Of a stretch of DNA of 64,000 bases, positions 1 through 9,191 are shown piece after piece. Positions within the stretch are counted from its first letter, which is position 1, and every line of letters begins with the position of its first letter. Below the pieces are notes generated by a model. That model saw only the letters and a list, made by a program, of their open reading frames with translations, was not told where the DNA came from and did not search any database. The stretch spans positions 124,001 through 188,000 of the forward strand of contig JAXMBA010000002.1 of the NCBI GenBank assembly GCA_046350095.1, given 5' to 3'. This DNA is from Urbifossiella sp046350095. GTDB taxonomy: Bacteria; Planctomycetota; Planctomycetia; Gemmatales; Gemmataceae. The position numbers and the translations under genes were made by a program.

Positions 1-1418
1 ACGTCGCCATCCTGCACAGCCACCTCACCGACGCCGAGCGCGGGGCGTACTGGCGGCGCGTCGCCACCGGGCACGTGCAGGTCGTGGTCGGCGCCCGCAG
101 CGCCGTCTTCGCCCCGACGCGCAAGCTCGGGCTCATCGTCATCGACGAGGAGCACGAGACGACGTTCAAGCAGGAGGCGACGCCCCGCTACCACGCCCGC
201 GACGTGGCCGTCATGCGCGCCCGGCTGGAGGACATCCCGATCGTCATGGGCTCCGCCACGCCGAGCCTCGAAAGCTGGGCGAACGCGAGCCGCGGCGCGT
301 ACACGCTGCTGGAGCTGCCGAGCCGCGTCGAGAACCGGCCGCTGCCGCCGGTCCACGTCGTGGACCTGCGGCACGAGCCGAAGCCGCCGCACGGCCGGCC
401 GGGGGCGATCAGCCCGACGCTCGAAGCCGCGATGCGGTCCACGCTCAAGGCGAAGGGGCAGATCATCCTGCTCCTGAACCGCCGCGGGTTCAGCACGCAC
501 GTCCACTGCCCGGGGTGCGGCCACGTCGCTCAGTGCGCCCACTGCGACCTGGCGCTGACGTTCCACCGCACGAAGGCGGCGCTGGTGTGCCACTACTGCG
601 GCTGGGAGACGGCCCCCTACGCCAAATGCCCCGGCTGCGGGCAGGCGGCGATCCGCTACCAGGGCCTCGGCACCGAGAAGCTCCACGCCGAGGTGGAGGA
701 GAAGTTCCCCGGCAGCGTGTGCCAGCGGATGGACTCGGACACGATGGGCAAGCCCGGCAGCCACCAGCGCGTGCTCGACGCCTTCCGCGACGGGCTGGTT
801 CAAATCCTCGTCGGCACCCAGATGATTGCGAAGGGGCTCGACTTCCCGAACGTCACGCTGGTGGGCGTGGTGAACGCCGACGTGGGGCTCCACCTCCCCG
901 ACTTCCGCAGCGCCGAGCGGACGTTCCAGCTGCTGGCGCAGGTGGCCGGCCGCGCCGGCCGCGGCGAGAAGGGCGGGCGGGTGCTGGTGCAGACGTACAC
1001 GCCGGAGCACCCGTGCATCACGCTGGCCGCGGGCCACGACTACGCCACGTTCGCGGCCCAGGAGCTGGTCCACCGCAAGCAGCACAAGTACCCGCCGTTC
1101 GAGCGGATGGCGCGGCTGATCGTGCGCAGCGAGAAGGAGGAGGCGGCCGGCGCCTTCGCCGACACGCTGGCGGGCGCCTTCCAGAGCGCGCTGGCGACGC
1201 ACGCGCGCGGCTCCGACGGCAAGCCGGCGCCGGTGCGGCTGCTCGGCCCGGCGGAGTGCCCGGTGTTCCGGCTGAAGAACTTCTACCGCTTCCACTTCCA
1301 GGTGCAGGCCGACAGCAGCGCGGCGCTGCACGACGTGCTCCGCGCCGCGCTGGCGACCGCCCGCCCGCCGAGCGGCGTCGAGTTCCAGGTGGACATCGAC
1401 CCGTACAGCATGTTGTGA
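1..1418 (+). CDS. priA: Primosomal protein N' (PriA helicase), 5' end missing
   Basis: This is the C-terminal part of the replication-restart helicase PriA, which reloads the replisome at stalled forks. The reading frame is open to the left edge, so the DNA-binding N-terminus and Walker A lie outside the window. Visible parts in order are the DEEH Walker B box near base 145, the GSATPS helicase motif, eight cysteines in four CxxC pairs between bases 508 and 645 that form the PriA zinc site, then motif V (VGTQMIAKGLDFP) and motif VI (QVAGRAGR). The stop is followed by a 134-bp gap with no clear terminator. The family match is firm; only the start is unknown. Confidence 0.96.
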   Translation, partial: VAILHSHLTDAERGAYWRRVATGHVQVVVGARSAVFAPTRKLGLIVIDEEHETTFKQEATPRYHARDVAVMRARLEDIPIVMGSATPSLESWANASRGAYTLLELPSRVENRPLPPVHVVDLRHEPKPPHGRPGAISPTLEAAMRSTLKAKGQIILLLNRRGFSTHVHCPGCGHVAQCAHCDLALTFHRTKAALVCHYCGWETAPYAKCPGCGQAAIRYQGLGTEKLHAEVEEKFPGSVCQRMDSDTMGKPGSHQRVLDAFRDGLVQILVGTQMIAKGLDFPNVTLVGVVNADVGLHLPDFRSAERTFQLLAQVAGRAGRGEKGGRVLVQTYTPEHPCITLAAGHDYATFAAQELVHRKQHKYPPFERMARLIVRSEKEEAAGAFADTLAGAFQSALATHARGSDGKPAPVRLLGPAECPVFRLKNFYRFHFQVQADSSAALHDVLRAALATARPPSGVEFQVDIDPYSML

Positions 1419-1552
1419 CGGGCTCGTTCGCCCCGGCTCGCCGGGCAGAGGCTCGACCGGCTCGTGTCGCAGACACCCCGGTGTCGCAACCCGGGCGGCG
1501 GATGGTATGATGAAACCCGTCTTCTCCGACCATCACACTTAACGCCCGGATT

Positions 1553-4500
1553 ATGAGGCTCGACGAACTCGGCCGCACCCTCCGGGAAACGGACCCGGCC
1601 GCCGTCCTCGTGGACCCGCCGGTCCTCGCCCGCGTCGCCCAGGCCGAGGCCGGCATCGGCTGGGCCTTCTGGGCCGTCCCCCACGACCACTGCTGGGTCG
1701 TGGACCGACAATCCCTCTTCAAGCACGTCGAGCGCGACGAACTCCTCCTGCCGCCGGACTACGCCGTCCCCGACACGGTGCTCCTGCTCGCCAAGCCGAC
1801 CGCCGCCGAGCTCGACGGCCCGCCCGGCGACCTCCTCGGCAAGTACTGGCGGCTCCTGTTCCACGCCGCCGCCCACCGCGAACTCAACCGCACCCTCGCC
1901 GGCATCACCCCCGCCGCGCTCCGCGAGCGGGTCGAGCGCGTCGGGCCGGCCGCGTTCGAGGAGGCGCGGAACGTCCTCGTGCAGGACAACCTCCTCGCCC
2001 CCAAGGCCGACGACAGGGCCGCCTACGCCGAGTTCGCCGCGGTGTTCCTGGAGATGCGGCTGTTCAACCCCGCGCACGTGGCCGTGTACTTCCCCAGCCT
2101 GCCGCCGGCGGCCGCGGTCGAGGGCGTGCTCGCCGCCGACGTCGACGGCCCCCGGCTGTTCGCGGCCACGCGGCCGGCCAACGCCCCGACCCCGGCCCCA
2201 AAGTCCGACGACCAGGCCGACGAGTCGTACGACTTCTACTACCGCCTCCGCCGCCAGGCCACCCGCGCCGCCGCCCTCGGCGACACCGTGGCCGCGGCCA
2301 TCTCGCACACCCGCGCCGCCCGAGTCGCCCCCGGCAACCTCACCGCCTCGGCGCAAGACGCCGCCCGCAACGACCTGTTCGCGCTCGTCCGCCGGATGCA
2401 GCTGGCGCTCGGCGTGACCGACGACGAGGCCCAGGGCTGGAAGGCCGTTCTGCCGCGGCTCCTCGACAAGGCCGACCAGGGGAACCGCACCGTCGAGGCG
2501 GCGCTGCTGCACGACCTGCAGCGCGCCTGCCGCGAGCACGAGCTGCCGACCTACGCGCTGGACGCGGTCGAGTACGCGCTGTCGGCCGGCCGCACGAAGC
2601 TCCGCCGCGAGCTGAAGGGCCAGCCGTACGTGCGCGTGCCGGCGCACCTGCGCCTGGCCGCGCGCCGCCTCGCCGCGGCGCGCCTCACCGACGCCGACCG
2701 GCAGGCGCTCGGGTCGCTCATCCAGGGCGCCATCGCCCGCGCCGAGACGCGCCTCCGCGAGCAGTTCCGCCCCATCCTCGCCACCGCCCTGAAGGACGCG
2801 GGGCTCCAGCCGAGCACGGTCCCCGAACAGGCGGCGCTCGCCAAGACGGTCGAGGAGTTGCTCGACCGCGTCTCCGCGACCGGGTTCCTCGGCTTCGGCG
2901 ACGTGCGCGACGCCATCGCCCGCGGGCAGATGAAGCTGCCCGACCTCGGCGGCGCCAACGAGTACGTCCGCGGCGACCCCCTCCTGCGGCTCGACAGCCG
3001 GCTCGCGGCCGAACTGGACGGCGTCTACCGCCGGGCCGAACTCTACACCCGCGGGCTGGAGCAACTCACCGCCATCGGGTTCGGCACCGAGACCGGCCGG
3101 CGGCTGACGCGGAACGTGTTCCTGCCGTTCGGGGCGGCCTTCCTCGTCGCCCAGTTCGTCTGGCTCATGGTGTTCGAGTACGGCCCGCACCCGAGCGGCC
3201 CGGAGGCCGAGCAGGCCGGCAACTTCCTCGGCGGCTGGAACCAGCAGACGTGGTTCCACCTCAGCTGGCTCGGGCTCGGGGGCTTCTTCCTGCTGGTGAT
3301 CCGGTCGGCGGCGGTGCGGCGGGTGCTGCACGCCGCCGGCCGGAAGCTGTACCGGGCGGCGCGGTTCGTGTTCTGGGAGGTGCCGTACCGGCTGTGGGCG
3401 AGCCCGTGGGTGCAGCGCCTGATCGACAGCGTGCCGGTGCAGTTCCTCTGGAACTTCGTGGCGAAGCCGGCGGCGCTGACGGGCGTACTCGTCGCAGCGT
3501 TCCAGCCGCACCTGTGGGACGCCGGCGGGGCGCCCCAGTCGCTCACGTTCCTGGCGTCGGTCCTCGTCGTGAACACGCGCCCCGGCCGGGTCGCGGGTGA
3601 ACTGCTGCTCGAAGCCGCGCGCCGCCTCATCGACGTCGCCCGGTCGTTCCCCGCCCTGCTCCGCTGGATCAACGACCTGTTCCGCGACCTGGTCGACTTC
3701 CTCGAGTGGGTGCTGGCCCGCGTCGAGGACTGGCTGCGCCTCCGCGGCAACGGGGGGCGGGTAGCGGTGGCCGTGCGCGCCGTCGCCGGCGTGCTGTGGA
3801 TGCCGGTCGAGTTCCTCATCCGCTTCTACACGGTCGTGCTGATCGAGCCGATGATCAACCCGCTGAAGCTGCCGCTCTCGATCCTGTTCGCCAAGTTCGT
3901 GTACCCGCTGCTGGCCATCCTCGGGCTGTTCACCCTGTCGCCGCTCGGCTCGCCGCTGGTCGAGAAGCTGACGCCGGCGGTGCCGTTCCCGGTGGCCTGG
4001 CTTCTGGTGGTCGGCACGTTCTACCTGCTGCCGGACGCGTTCACCTTCCTGTTCTGGGAGATGCGCGAGAACTGGCGGCTGTACCGCGCCAACCGGCCGA
4101 CGGGGCTGCGGCCGGTGTCGGTGGGGCCGGGCGGCGAGACGGTGAAGGGGCTGCTCCACATCGGCTTCCACTCGGGGACGGTGCCGCGGCTGTACGCGCG
4201 GCTGCGGGCCGCCGAGCGCGAGGCGGCGCGGACCGACGTGTGGCAGGAAGTCCGCCAGCACCGCGCCTCGCTCCGCGACGTGGAGGAGGCGGTGCGGCGG
4301 TTCGTGGCGCGGGACTTCCTGGCGGTGCTCAACAACCCGCAGTCGGGGTGGACCGGGCCGGTGCTGTCGGTCGGCGAGGTGAACCTGGGCACGAACCGCA
4401 TCCGGCTGGAGGTGGTGCCGCTGGAGGGCACGCCGGCGTGGCTGGAGTGGGAGGACCGCAGCGGCTGGCTCGTGGCCGGGTGGGCGAACCCGGGCTTCCT

Positions 4501-4897
4501 CACGGGGCTGCCCGACGACCAGGCGGGGGCGCTGGCGAACGCGCTCGGCTACCTCTTCAAGCGGGCCGGCGTGGACGTGGTGCGGGAGGAGGTGCGGGCG
4601 GCACTGCCGAAGGACGCGGCCCACTTCGACGTGGGGCCGGCGGGGCTGCTGGTGTGGTACGGGGCGCGTGAGGGCGAGCCGGTGATCTACGACCTCGGCG
4701 ACCCGGGGGCCAAGTTGCGGCCGCTGACGGCCCGGCGGCGGGCGGCGTCGGGCGAGTTCCTGGAGGCGGACCGGGTGGCGTTCGGCCGGCGGCCGCTGAC
4801 GTGGTCGCAGTGGACGGGCGTGTGGCCGGCGACGCCGGGCGCGGCACCGACGGAGCGGGACCTGGCGCTGCTCCCCCCGCGGCCGAAGCCCCACTAG
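1553..4897 (+). CDS. Large membrane protein of unknown function (1114 aa)
   Basis: I do not recognise a named family. The first ~500 residues are soluble, mostly helical and rich in Ala, Arg and Leu. From about residue 525 there are six or more hydrophobic segments (for example FLPFGAAFLVAQFVWLMVF, then WLGLGGFFLLVI, and a pair near residues 760-800), with amphipathic stretches between them. The last ~270 residues are again soluble. There is no signal peptide, so it is probably an inner-membrane protein with large cytoplasmic ends. A TATGAT -10-like hexamer lies at 1506-1511, 41 bases before the ATG. Long uninterrupted coding and codon use like its neighbours show it is real. No function is proposed. 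Confidence 0.85.
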   Translation: MRLDELGRTLRETDPAAVLVDPPVLARVAQAEAGIGWAFWAVPHDHCWVVDRQSLFKHVERDELLLPPDYAVPDTVLLLAKPTAAELDGPPGDLLGKYWRLLFHAAAHRELNRTLAGITPAALRERVERVGPAAFEEARNVLVQDNLLAPKADDRAAYAEFAAVFLEMRLFNPAHVAVYFPSLPPAAAVEGVLAADVDGPRLFAATRPANAPTPAPKSDDQADESYDFYYRLRRQATRAAALGDTVAAAISHTRAARVAPGNLTASAQDAARNDLFALVRRMQLALGVTDDEAQGWKAVLPRLLDKADQGNRTVEAALLHDLQRACREHELPTYALDAVEYALSAGRTKLRRELKGQPYVRVPAHLRLAARRLAAARLTDADRQALGSLIQGAIARAETRLREQFRPILATALKDAGLQPSTVPEQAALAKTVEELLDRVSATGFLGFGDVRDAIARGQMKLPDLGGANEYVRGDPLLRLDSRLAAELDGVYRRAELYTRGLEQLTAIGFGTETGRRLTRNVFLPFGAAFLVAQFVWLMVFEYGPHPSGPEAEQAGNFLGGWNQQTWFHLSWLGLGGFFLLVIRSAAVRRVLHAAGRKLYRAARFVFWEVPYRLWASPWVQRLIDSVPVQFLWNFVAKPAALTGVLVAAFQPHLWDAGGAPQSLTFLASVLVVNTRPGRVAGELLLEAARRLIDVARSFPALLRWINDLFRDLVDFLEWVLARVEDWLRLRGNGGRVAVAVRAVAGVLWMPVEFLIRFYTVVLIEPMINPLKLPLSILFAKFVYPLLAILGLFTLSPLGSPLVEKLTPAVPFPVAWLLVVGTFYLLPDAFTFLFWEMRENWRLYRANRPTGLRPVSVGPGGETVKGLLHIGFHSGTVPRLYARLRAAEREAARTDVWQEVRQHRASLRDVEEAVRRFVARDFLAVLNNPQSGWTGPVLSVGEVNLGTNRIRLEVVPLEGTPAWLEWEDRSGWLVAGWANPGFLTGLPDDQAGALANALGYLFKRAGVDVVREEVRAALPKDAAHFDVGPAGLLVWYGAREGEPVIYDLGDPGAKLRPLTARRRAASGEFLEADRVAFGRRPLTWSQWTGVWPATPGAAPTERDLALLPPRPKPH

Positions 4898-4932
4898 TTT
4901 TGCATCGAGAGTGGGGCACGTTCGATTCAGCA

Positions 4933-4985
4933 GGCCGGGGCGCAAGCCCCGGCAGGTGCGACCCGCACCGGGGCTGCGCCCGGCC
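4933..4985. repeat. Intergenic inverted repeat, family B copy 1
   Basis: Each arm (4933-4952 and 4968-4985) is itself a CCGGGGC...GCCCCGG hairpin, and the two arms are imperfect reverse complements. The left arm is nearly identical to the arm at 36220-36239, so this is a recurring element. It lies just after the stop of the large membrane protein and could act in transcription termination. Confidence 0.7.
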
Positions 4986-5013
4986 GAACAAGTACCCGAC
5001 CCCGCCAACGAAT

Positions 5014-5048
5014 GACGCCCGCCCGGGGTCCATCCCCGGTCGGGCGTC
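5014..5048. terminator. Hairpin between convergent genes
   Basis: Arms 5014-5028 and 5034-5048 pair over 15 positions with one mismatch around a 5-base loop. It sits between the + strand membrane protein gene and the end of the minus-strand RRM gene. There is no strong T tract on either side, so termination is inferred from position and stem strength. Confidence 0.5.
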
Positions 5049-5054
5049 GTGGTG

Positions 5055-5470
5055 TTAGTTCAGTTCGCGGTAACGGCTCAGTACCGCCGCCGCCGCCGCC
5101 GTAGCCGCCGCCGCCGCCGTAGCCGCCACGGCCGCCGCCGCCGTAGCCGCCGCCACCGCCGCCGCCGCCGTAGCCGCCACGGCCGCCGCCGCCGCCGCCG
5201 TAGCCGCCATGGCCGCCGCCGCCGCCGCGGTCCTCACGCGGCTTGGCCTCGTTGACCGTCAGGGTGCGGCCCTGGAAGTCCGCCCCGTTGGTCCGGCGAT
5301 CGCCTCCTCGGCGACGCTCGACATCTCGACGAACCCGAACCCCGGCTGCGGCCGGTCTCGCGGTCGGTCACCACCGACGCGCTGGCGACCTCCCCGAACT
5401 GGCTGAACAGCTGGGTGAGGTCTTCGTTGGTGGTCCCGAACGACAGGTTTCCGACGTACAACTTCTTCAC
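5055..5470 (-). pseudogene. RRM-type RNA-binding protein with Gly-rich tail, frameshifted
   Basis: The product would be a small single-RRM RNA-binding protein like those of cyanobacteria and planctomycetes. The frame from the GTG at 5470 gives MKKLYVGNLSFGTTNEDL, with the RNP2 motif LYVGNL, up to GRSRG. The RNP1 motif continues as FGFVEM only after a shift near 5339. A second shift near 5293 is needed to reach NGADFQGRTLTVNEAKPRED and a GGC-repeat tail of Gly, Tyr and Arg. The natural-looking end RYRELN at 5055 needs a third change inside the tail. A GAAGGTGA ribosome site precedes the GTG. Either the gene is decayed or the assembly has indels in this GC repeat. Confidence 0.7.
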
Positions 5471-5787
5471 GAGTCACCTTCTGCGGCCGGCTGCCCGGCC
5501 GCGGCTACGGATACGGCCCCCGCGCCGACGGTCGGCCGGGGGCGGCGAGCGAACCGGGCGGGGGGAACGGCCCCTCTCGCCGGGCGGCAACATCGGTCGG
5601 TCGATCCTGGGGGGCGGCTTCGGGAGGTGATCTCGGAGCACCGACACCAAGACGGGCGCGAGTGACGCTGCGGGTTCGTCGTCGGGGCGGGCCGGACGTC
5701 GGCCCGCCGTACCAACACGATACCCGGTGCAAATCGGAAAGCTAGACGATTCCGAAAAAATGACGGGCGGGCGCCCGTTGGGACGGG
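5471..5787. other. Gene-free gap upstream of the RRM gene
   Basis: These 317 bases lie between the RRM start and the end of infA. They hold the infA terminator at 5755-5778 and a leader of roughly 200 bases for the RRM gene. I see no coding sequence, tRNA or recognised RNA motif. A long leader would suit cold-regulated RRM genes, but no specific element was identified. Confidence 0.5.
5751..5778 (-). terminator. Intrinsic terminator of infA
   Basis: Read on the minus strand, ACGGGCG (5769-5763 side) and CGCCCGT pair as a 7-bp stem with a 2-base loop, or 6 bp with a 4-base loop. CA and a run of six T follow. It begins 9 bases after the infA stop, a classical Rho-independent layout. Confidence 0.75.
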
Positions 5788-6018
5788 CTACCCGCGGATG
5801 CGGAACGTGATGCGGCCCTTCGTCAGGTCGTACGGGGAGATCTCGACCTTCACCCGGTCGCCCGGGATGATGCGGATGTAGTGCTTCCGCATCTTGCCGC
5901 CGATGTGGGCGGTGATCTCGCCGCCGATGTCCAGCTCCACGCGGAACGTGGTGTTCGGCAGCGCCTGCTTGACGCGGCCCTCGACCTCGATCGCCTCCTC
6001 CTTGACCTTCTGCGACAT
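5788..6018 (-). CDS. infA: Translation initiation factor IF-1
   Basis: IF-1 binds the 30S A site and helps initiator-tRNA selection. The chosen start gives 76 aa beginning MSQKVKEEAIEVEGRV, close to the usual 72. A longer frame from 6075 adds 19 residues unlike the family, and a GGAGG site lies about five bases before the chosen ATG. The OB-fold core is intact, including LPNTTFRVEL, GKMRKHYIRI and GDRVKVEISPYDLTKGRI. The C-terminal TFRIRG resembles the usual RITYR ending. The gene stands alone, with its own terminator downstream. Confidence 0.95.
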   Translation of the reverse strand: MSQKVKEEAIEVEGRVKQALPNTTFRVELDIGGEITAHIGGKMRKHYIRIIPGDRVKVEISPYDLTKGRITFRIRG

Positions 6019-6141
6019 ACCGCCTCCGAACGGGGAAAGATGGACCGCGGGGCACGGCCCCGGGCGTTCGGGCATTCTAACGCGGCCGGCGCGGTTTTGC
6101 GACGGGAATAATGTCCGTTCAGGCCGAGGGCGCCGACAGCG

Positions 6142-6168
6142 CCCGTCGGGGTTCCGGCACCCGACGGG
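6142..6168. terminator. Hairpin after the S46 peptidase gene
   Basis: CCCGTCGGG (6142-6150) and CCCGACGGG (6160-6168) form a perfect 9-bp stem with a 9-base loop. It lies between the end of the minus-strand peptidase gene and the start of infA. No T tract follows, so it is at best a weak or Rho-assisted terminator. Confidence 0.4.
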
Positions 6169-6207
6169 GCTGGCGCCCCGGCTTGACGGCTGACAGCCCG
6201 CCGACGC

Positions 6208-8289
6208 TCACTTCTTCCCCGTCAGCTCCGCGACCAGCGCGTCGGCGTCGTACACCTTCCGCAGCGCCTCCACGATTGCCCGGCTGTCCACGCTCACCGC
6301 GCGGGCTTCCGTCTCGTCGTAGATGAAGTCCAGCACCAGGCTCTGGATGTTGCCGTCGAAGATCAGCCCGACCACCTCGCCGGCCTTGTTCACCACCGGG
6401 CTGCCGCTGTTCCCGCCGATGATGTCCGCCGTGCACACGAAGTTGAACGGCGTCTTCAGGTCGAGCTTCGCCTTCCGCTCCTCCCACCGCTTCGGCAGCT
6501 CGAACGGGCCGGCGTTGCCCTGCTCCTTGCTCCGGGCGTACAGGCCGTCCATCGTCGAGAACGGCGCCACCGCCTTGCCGGCCTCGGTGTACCCCTTCAC
6601 GGTGCCGAACGCCAGCCGCAGCGTGAACGTCGCGTCCGGGTACACCTGGTCGCCGTCCATCGCGTAGCGGGCCTTGGCCAGCGCCGCGTGCGCCTGCCGC
6701 TTCGGCTCCTCGACCTCCGTCTCGAACCGCCGCCGCACCGCCCGCGACGCCGGATCAACCAGGCGCGCCAGCTCGATCATCGGGTCCGCGGCCGCGTCCA
6801 CCGCCGCCTTGCCGCCGTCGAACATCTTCTTGCGGAACTCGGGGTCGCGGACCTTCGTCTTGCTCACCACCTCGTAGGCCCGGTCGCGCGGCGACTTGCC
6901 CGCGAGCACCTTCTTCACCAACTCGTGGTCCGGGCCCAGGCTCGTGGCGAGGAACGTCAGCCCGTCGGTCAACTTCACGGTCTCCAGGTCCTCGTGGATC
7001 GGCTCGTCCGAGAACAGCTGGAACTTCAGCGACGGCAGGCGGGCGTCGCCGAACTCGCGGAGCCGCTCGGCGGGCGCCTTCGGCAGTTCGTCGGCGGCGC
7101 GGGCCAGGGTGCGGGCGATGCCGAACGACGCGCTGTTGAACCCGGCCGCGTTCTCCAGCAGCGTCAGGTCGCGGATCAGCGCGGCGCGAATCTTCTCCGC
7201 CTTCTCGACCTCGGTGAACGCCCCCTCGGCGGCCTTCACGTCGGTGTTCATGCTCTTGCCGATGAACTCGCGGAGCCGCTGCTCGTCGGCGACCTTGCGG
7301 CCGAACAGCTTGGGGTCGAGCAGCCCGGCGAGGCCGCCGAGCCGGGCCTTGCGGCTGTTCTGGATGCTGAACAGGTCGTCCTCGGCGCGGCGCATGTTCT
7401 CGGCCGTGCGGCCGCCCCACGCGCTCAGCAGCACTTCGAGCCGCACGAGCCGTTGCAGCAGGTACGGGTAGCCGGTGTCGCGGAGGTACTGCAGCTCGGC
7501 GATGGTGTTCTGCCGGTTGGTGCGGCCGGGGTGGCCGGACACGAACACCAGTTCGTTCTCCTTGGCGCCGTCGGCGCTCCACTTCAGGAAGTGCTGCGTC
7601 TTCAGCGGCGCGCCGTTGTCGTAGACGCGGAAGAAGCACATGTCGAGGTCGTAGCGCGGGTACTCGAAGTTGTCGGGGTCGCCGCCGAAGAAGGCGATCC
7701 CCTTTTCGGGGGCGAACACGAGGCGGATGTCGGTGTACTTGCGGAACGTGTACAGGTGGTACTGCCCGCCGGCGTACAGGCTCACCACGTCGGCGCGGAC
7801 GTTGGCCTTCTCGTCGGCGTTGGCCTTCTCGATCTCGGCGATGCGGGCCTGCCGGGCCTTGAACGCGTCGGCCGGGCCCATGCCCTCCTTCACCGCGGCG
7901 TTCACGTCGTTGGTCACGTCCTTGATGGCCAGCAGGACGTTGAGTTCGAGCCCCTTGCACTTGATCTCGGCGTCGCGGGTCTTGGCGTGGAACCCGTCGC
8001 GGAGGTAGTTGTTCTTCTCGTCCGACAGCTTGGCCAGGTCGTCGGCGCCGACGTGGTGATTCGTCATCACCAGCCCGTCGGCGGACACGAAGCTGCCGGA
8101 CCCGCCGGAGTTGAACCGGACGGACGACAGCCGCAGGTGGTCGAGCCAGTCGGGGGTGGGCTCGAACTGGTACTTGGCCTTGAGCTGGGCGGTGGGCGGG
8201 TTGCTGAACAGCCACATCCCTTCGTCGGCGAAGGTGGGGGTGGCGGCCATGAGGAGCACTCCGAGTGCGGCGGTCAGTCTGCGAGTCAT
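6208..8289 (-). CDS. S46 family dipeptidyl-peptidase (DPP7/DPP11-like)
   Basis: S46 enzymes are periplasmic or outer-membrane serine exopeptidases that remove dipeptides from the N-terminus of peptides. The protein is 693 aa. It starts with a signal peptide (MTRRLTAALGVLLMAATPTFA) and then the family's first box DEGMWLFSNPP. The trypsin-like catalytic parts are visible: His in GLVMTNHHVG near residue 85 and Ser 628 in GGNSGSPVVN. Length matches the family (about 700). The start at 8289 has a GGAGAG site six bases upstream; a longer open frame to 8718 overlaps the opposite-strand DUF4058 gene and lacks family features. It is divergent from DUF4058. Confidence 0.93.
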   Translation of the reverse strand: MTRRLTAALGVLLMAATPTFADEGMWLFSNPPTAQLKAKYQFEPTPDWLDHLRLSSVRFNSGGSGSFVSADGLVMTNHHVGADDLAKLSDEKNNYLRDGFHAKTRDAEIKCKGLELNVLLAIKDVTNDVNAAVKEGMGPADAFKARQARIAEIEKANADEKANVRADVVSLYAGGQYHLYTFRKYTDIRLVFAPEKGIAFFGGDPDNFEYPRYDLDMCFFRVYDNGAPLKTQHFLKWSADGAKENELVFVSGHPGRTNRQNTIAELQYLRDTGYPYLLQRLVRLEVLLSAWGGRTAENMRRAEDDLFSIQNSRKARLGGLAGLLDPKLFGRKVADEQRLREFIGKSMNTDVKAAEGAFTEVEKAEKIRAALIRDLTLLENAAGFNSASFGIARTLARAADELPKAPAERLREFGDARLPSLKFQLFSDEPIHEDLETVKLTDGLTFLATSLGPDHELVKKVLAGKSPRDRAYEVVSKTKVRDPEFRKKMFDGGKAAVDAAADPMIELARLVDPASRAVRRRFETEVEEPKRQAHAALAKARYAMDGDQVYPDATFTLRLAFGTVKGYTEAGKAVAPFSTMDGLYARSKEQGNAGPFELPKRWEERKAKLDLKTPFNFVCTADIIGGNSGSPVVNKAGEVVGLIFDGNIQSLVLDFIYDETEARAVSVDSRAIVEALRKVYDADALVAELTGKK

Positions 8290-8375
8290 CGGTCGCTCTC
8301 CGTGAGGGACGCGGGGAGGGGGCGCCGGCGGGTGATGGTTTAGACGCGGCGGGCGCGAACGCCCACCGGGCGGGG

Positions 8376-8381
8376 TATACT
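8376..8381 (+). promoter_or_regulatory. -10-like box TATACT before the DUF4058 gene
   Basis: TATACT lies 22 bases before the ATG at 8404, with a GGAGGAGG ribosome site in between. No convincing -35 box is seen 16-18 bases upstream, so this is a prediction from the hexamer and spacing only. Confidence 0.4.
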
Positions 8382-8403
8382 GGCCGGGGAGGAGGGCGCG
8401 GCG

Positions 8404-9144
8404 ATGCCGATTCACGACTGGACGCGGGTGACGGCGGGGACGTGGCACGCGTTCCACGTCAGCTGGATCGGGGAGCTCCAGCTCGCGCTGAACGACGGCG
8501 GCCTTCCCACGGGGTACTACGCCCTGGCCGAGCAGGACACCGGCCCGTTCGGGCCGGACGTACTCACCCTCCCGGAAGCCCCGATCGACCCGTCGGACGG
8601 GCCGGAAGCGACCGCCGGGACGGTGGCGGTCGCGACGGCGCCCCCCCGGACGCGCATCACCGACACCGGGGAGATCGAGTACGGCCGGCGGAAGCGACGC
8701 ACGCTCACCGTCCGCCACACGAGCGACGACCGCGTCGTGGCCCTGATCGAGATCGTCTCACCCGGCAACAAGGCCGCCCGCCGGCCGTTCGCCCAGTTCT
8801 TGCGCAAGGCGGCGGAGTCACTCAGGCGCGGGTTCCACCGGCTCGTGGTCGATCTGTTCCCGCCGACCCGCCGGGACCCCGAAGGGATCCACCAAGAGAT
8901 CTGGGTGAAGGTGCGGCCGAACGGGATCGCCACGCCGCTCCCGCCGGACGAGCCGCTGACTCTCGCGTCCTACGTCGCCGGCCCGAACCTCACGGCCTAC
9001 GTCGAGCCGGTCGCGGTCGGGAAGTCGATGATGGACATGCCGTTGTTCCTGACCGCCGAGCGGTACGTCAACGTGCCGCTGGAGGCCACATACGCCGCCG
9101 CGTTCCGCGGCGTCCCTGCGAAGTACAAACGCATCCTCTCCTGA
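8404..9144 (+). CDS. DUF4058 family protein
   Basis: The product (246 aa) opens with the family signature MPIHDWTRVTAGTWHAFHVSW. The later blocks RRKRRTLTVRHTSDDRVVALIEIVSPGNK and the C-terminal LFLTAERYVNVPLEATY are also typical. DUF4058 proteins are common in planctomycetes and cyanobacteria and their function is unknown. The conserved EIVSPGNK block faintly recalls PD-(D/E)XK nucleases, but I cannot support that role. No signal peptide is present, so it is probably cytoplasmic. A GGAGGAGG site lies shortly before the ATG. It is followed after 47 bp by a DUF1501 gene on the same strand. Confidence 0.9.
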   Translation: MPIHDWTRVTAGTWHAFHVSWIGELQLALNDGGLPTGYYALAEQDTGPFGPDVLTLPEAPIDPSDGPEATAGTVAVATAPPRTRITDTGEIEYGRRKRRTLTVRHTSDDRVVALIEIVSPGNKAARRPFAQFLRKAAESLRRGFHRLVVDLFPPTRRDPEGIHQEIWVKVRPNGIATPLPPDEPLTLASYVAGPNLTAYVEPVAVGKSMMDMPLFLTAERYVNVPLEATYAAAFRGVPAKYKRILS

Positions 9145-9191
9145 CCCGCCCGCCGCTTGCGGCGTTGCCGCCGCGACGGTACGCTCAACCC

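Noticed and set aside
1283..5008. A 1241-codon open frame on the minus strand
   Set aside because: It is the antisense shadow of the large membrane protein gene. It is extremely rich in Arg, Pro, Gly and His, has no domain and mirrors the codon positions of the plus strand gene.
5049..5255. Arg-rich and Ala-rich small frames in the GGC repeat region
   Set aside because: They are alternative frames of the Gly-rich tail of the RRM gene and have no independent start or function.
6688..8343. A 551-codon plus-strand frame antisense to the S46 peptidase
   Set aside because: It is a composition shadow in GC-rich DNA. The peptidase on the other strand has a signal peptide and catalytic motifs.
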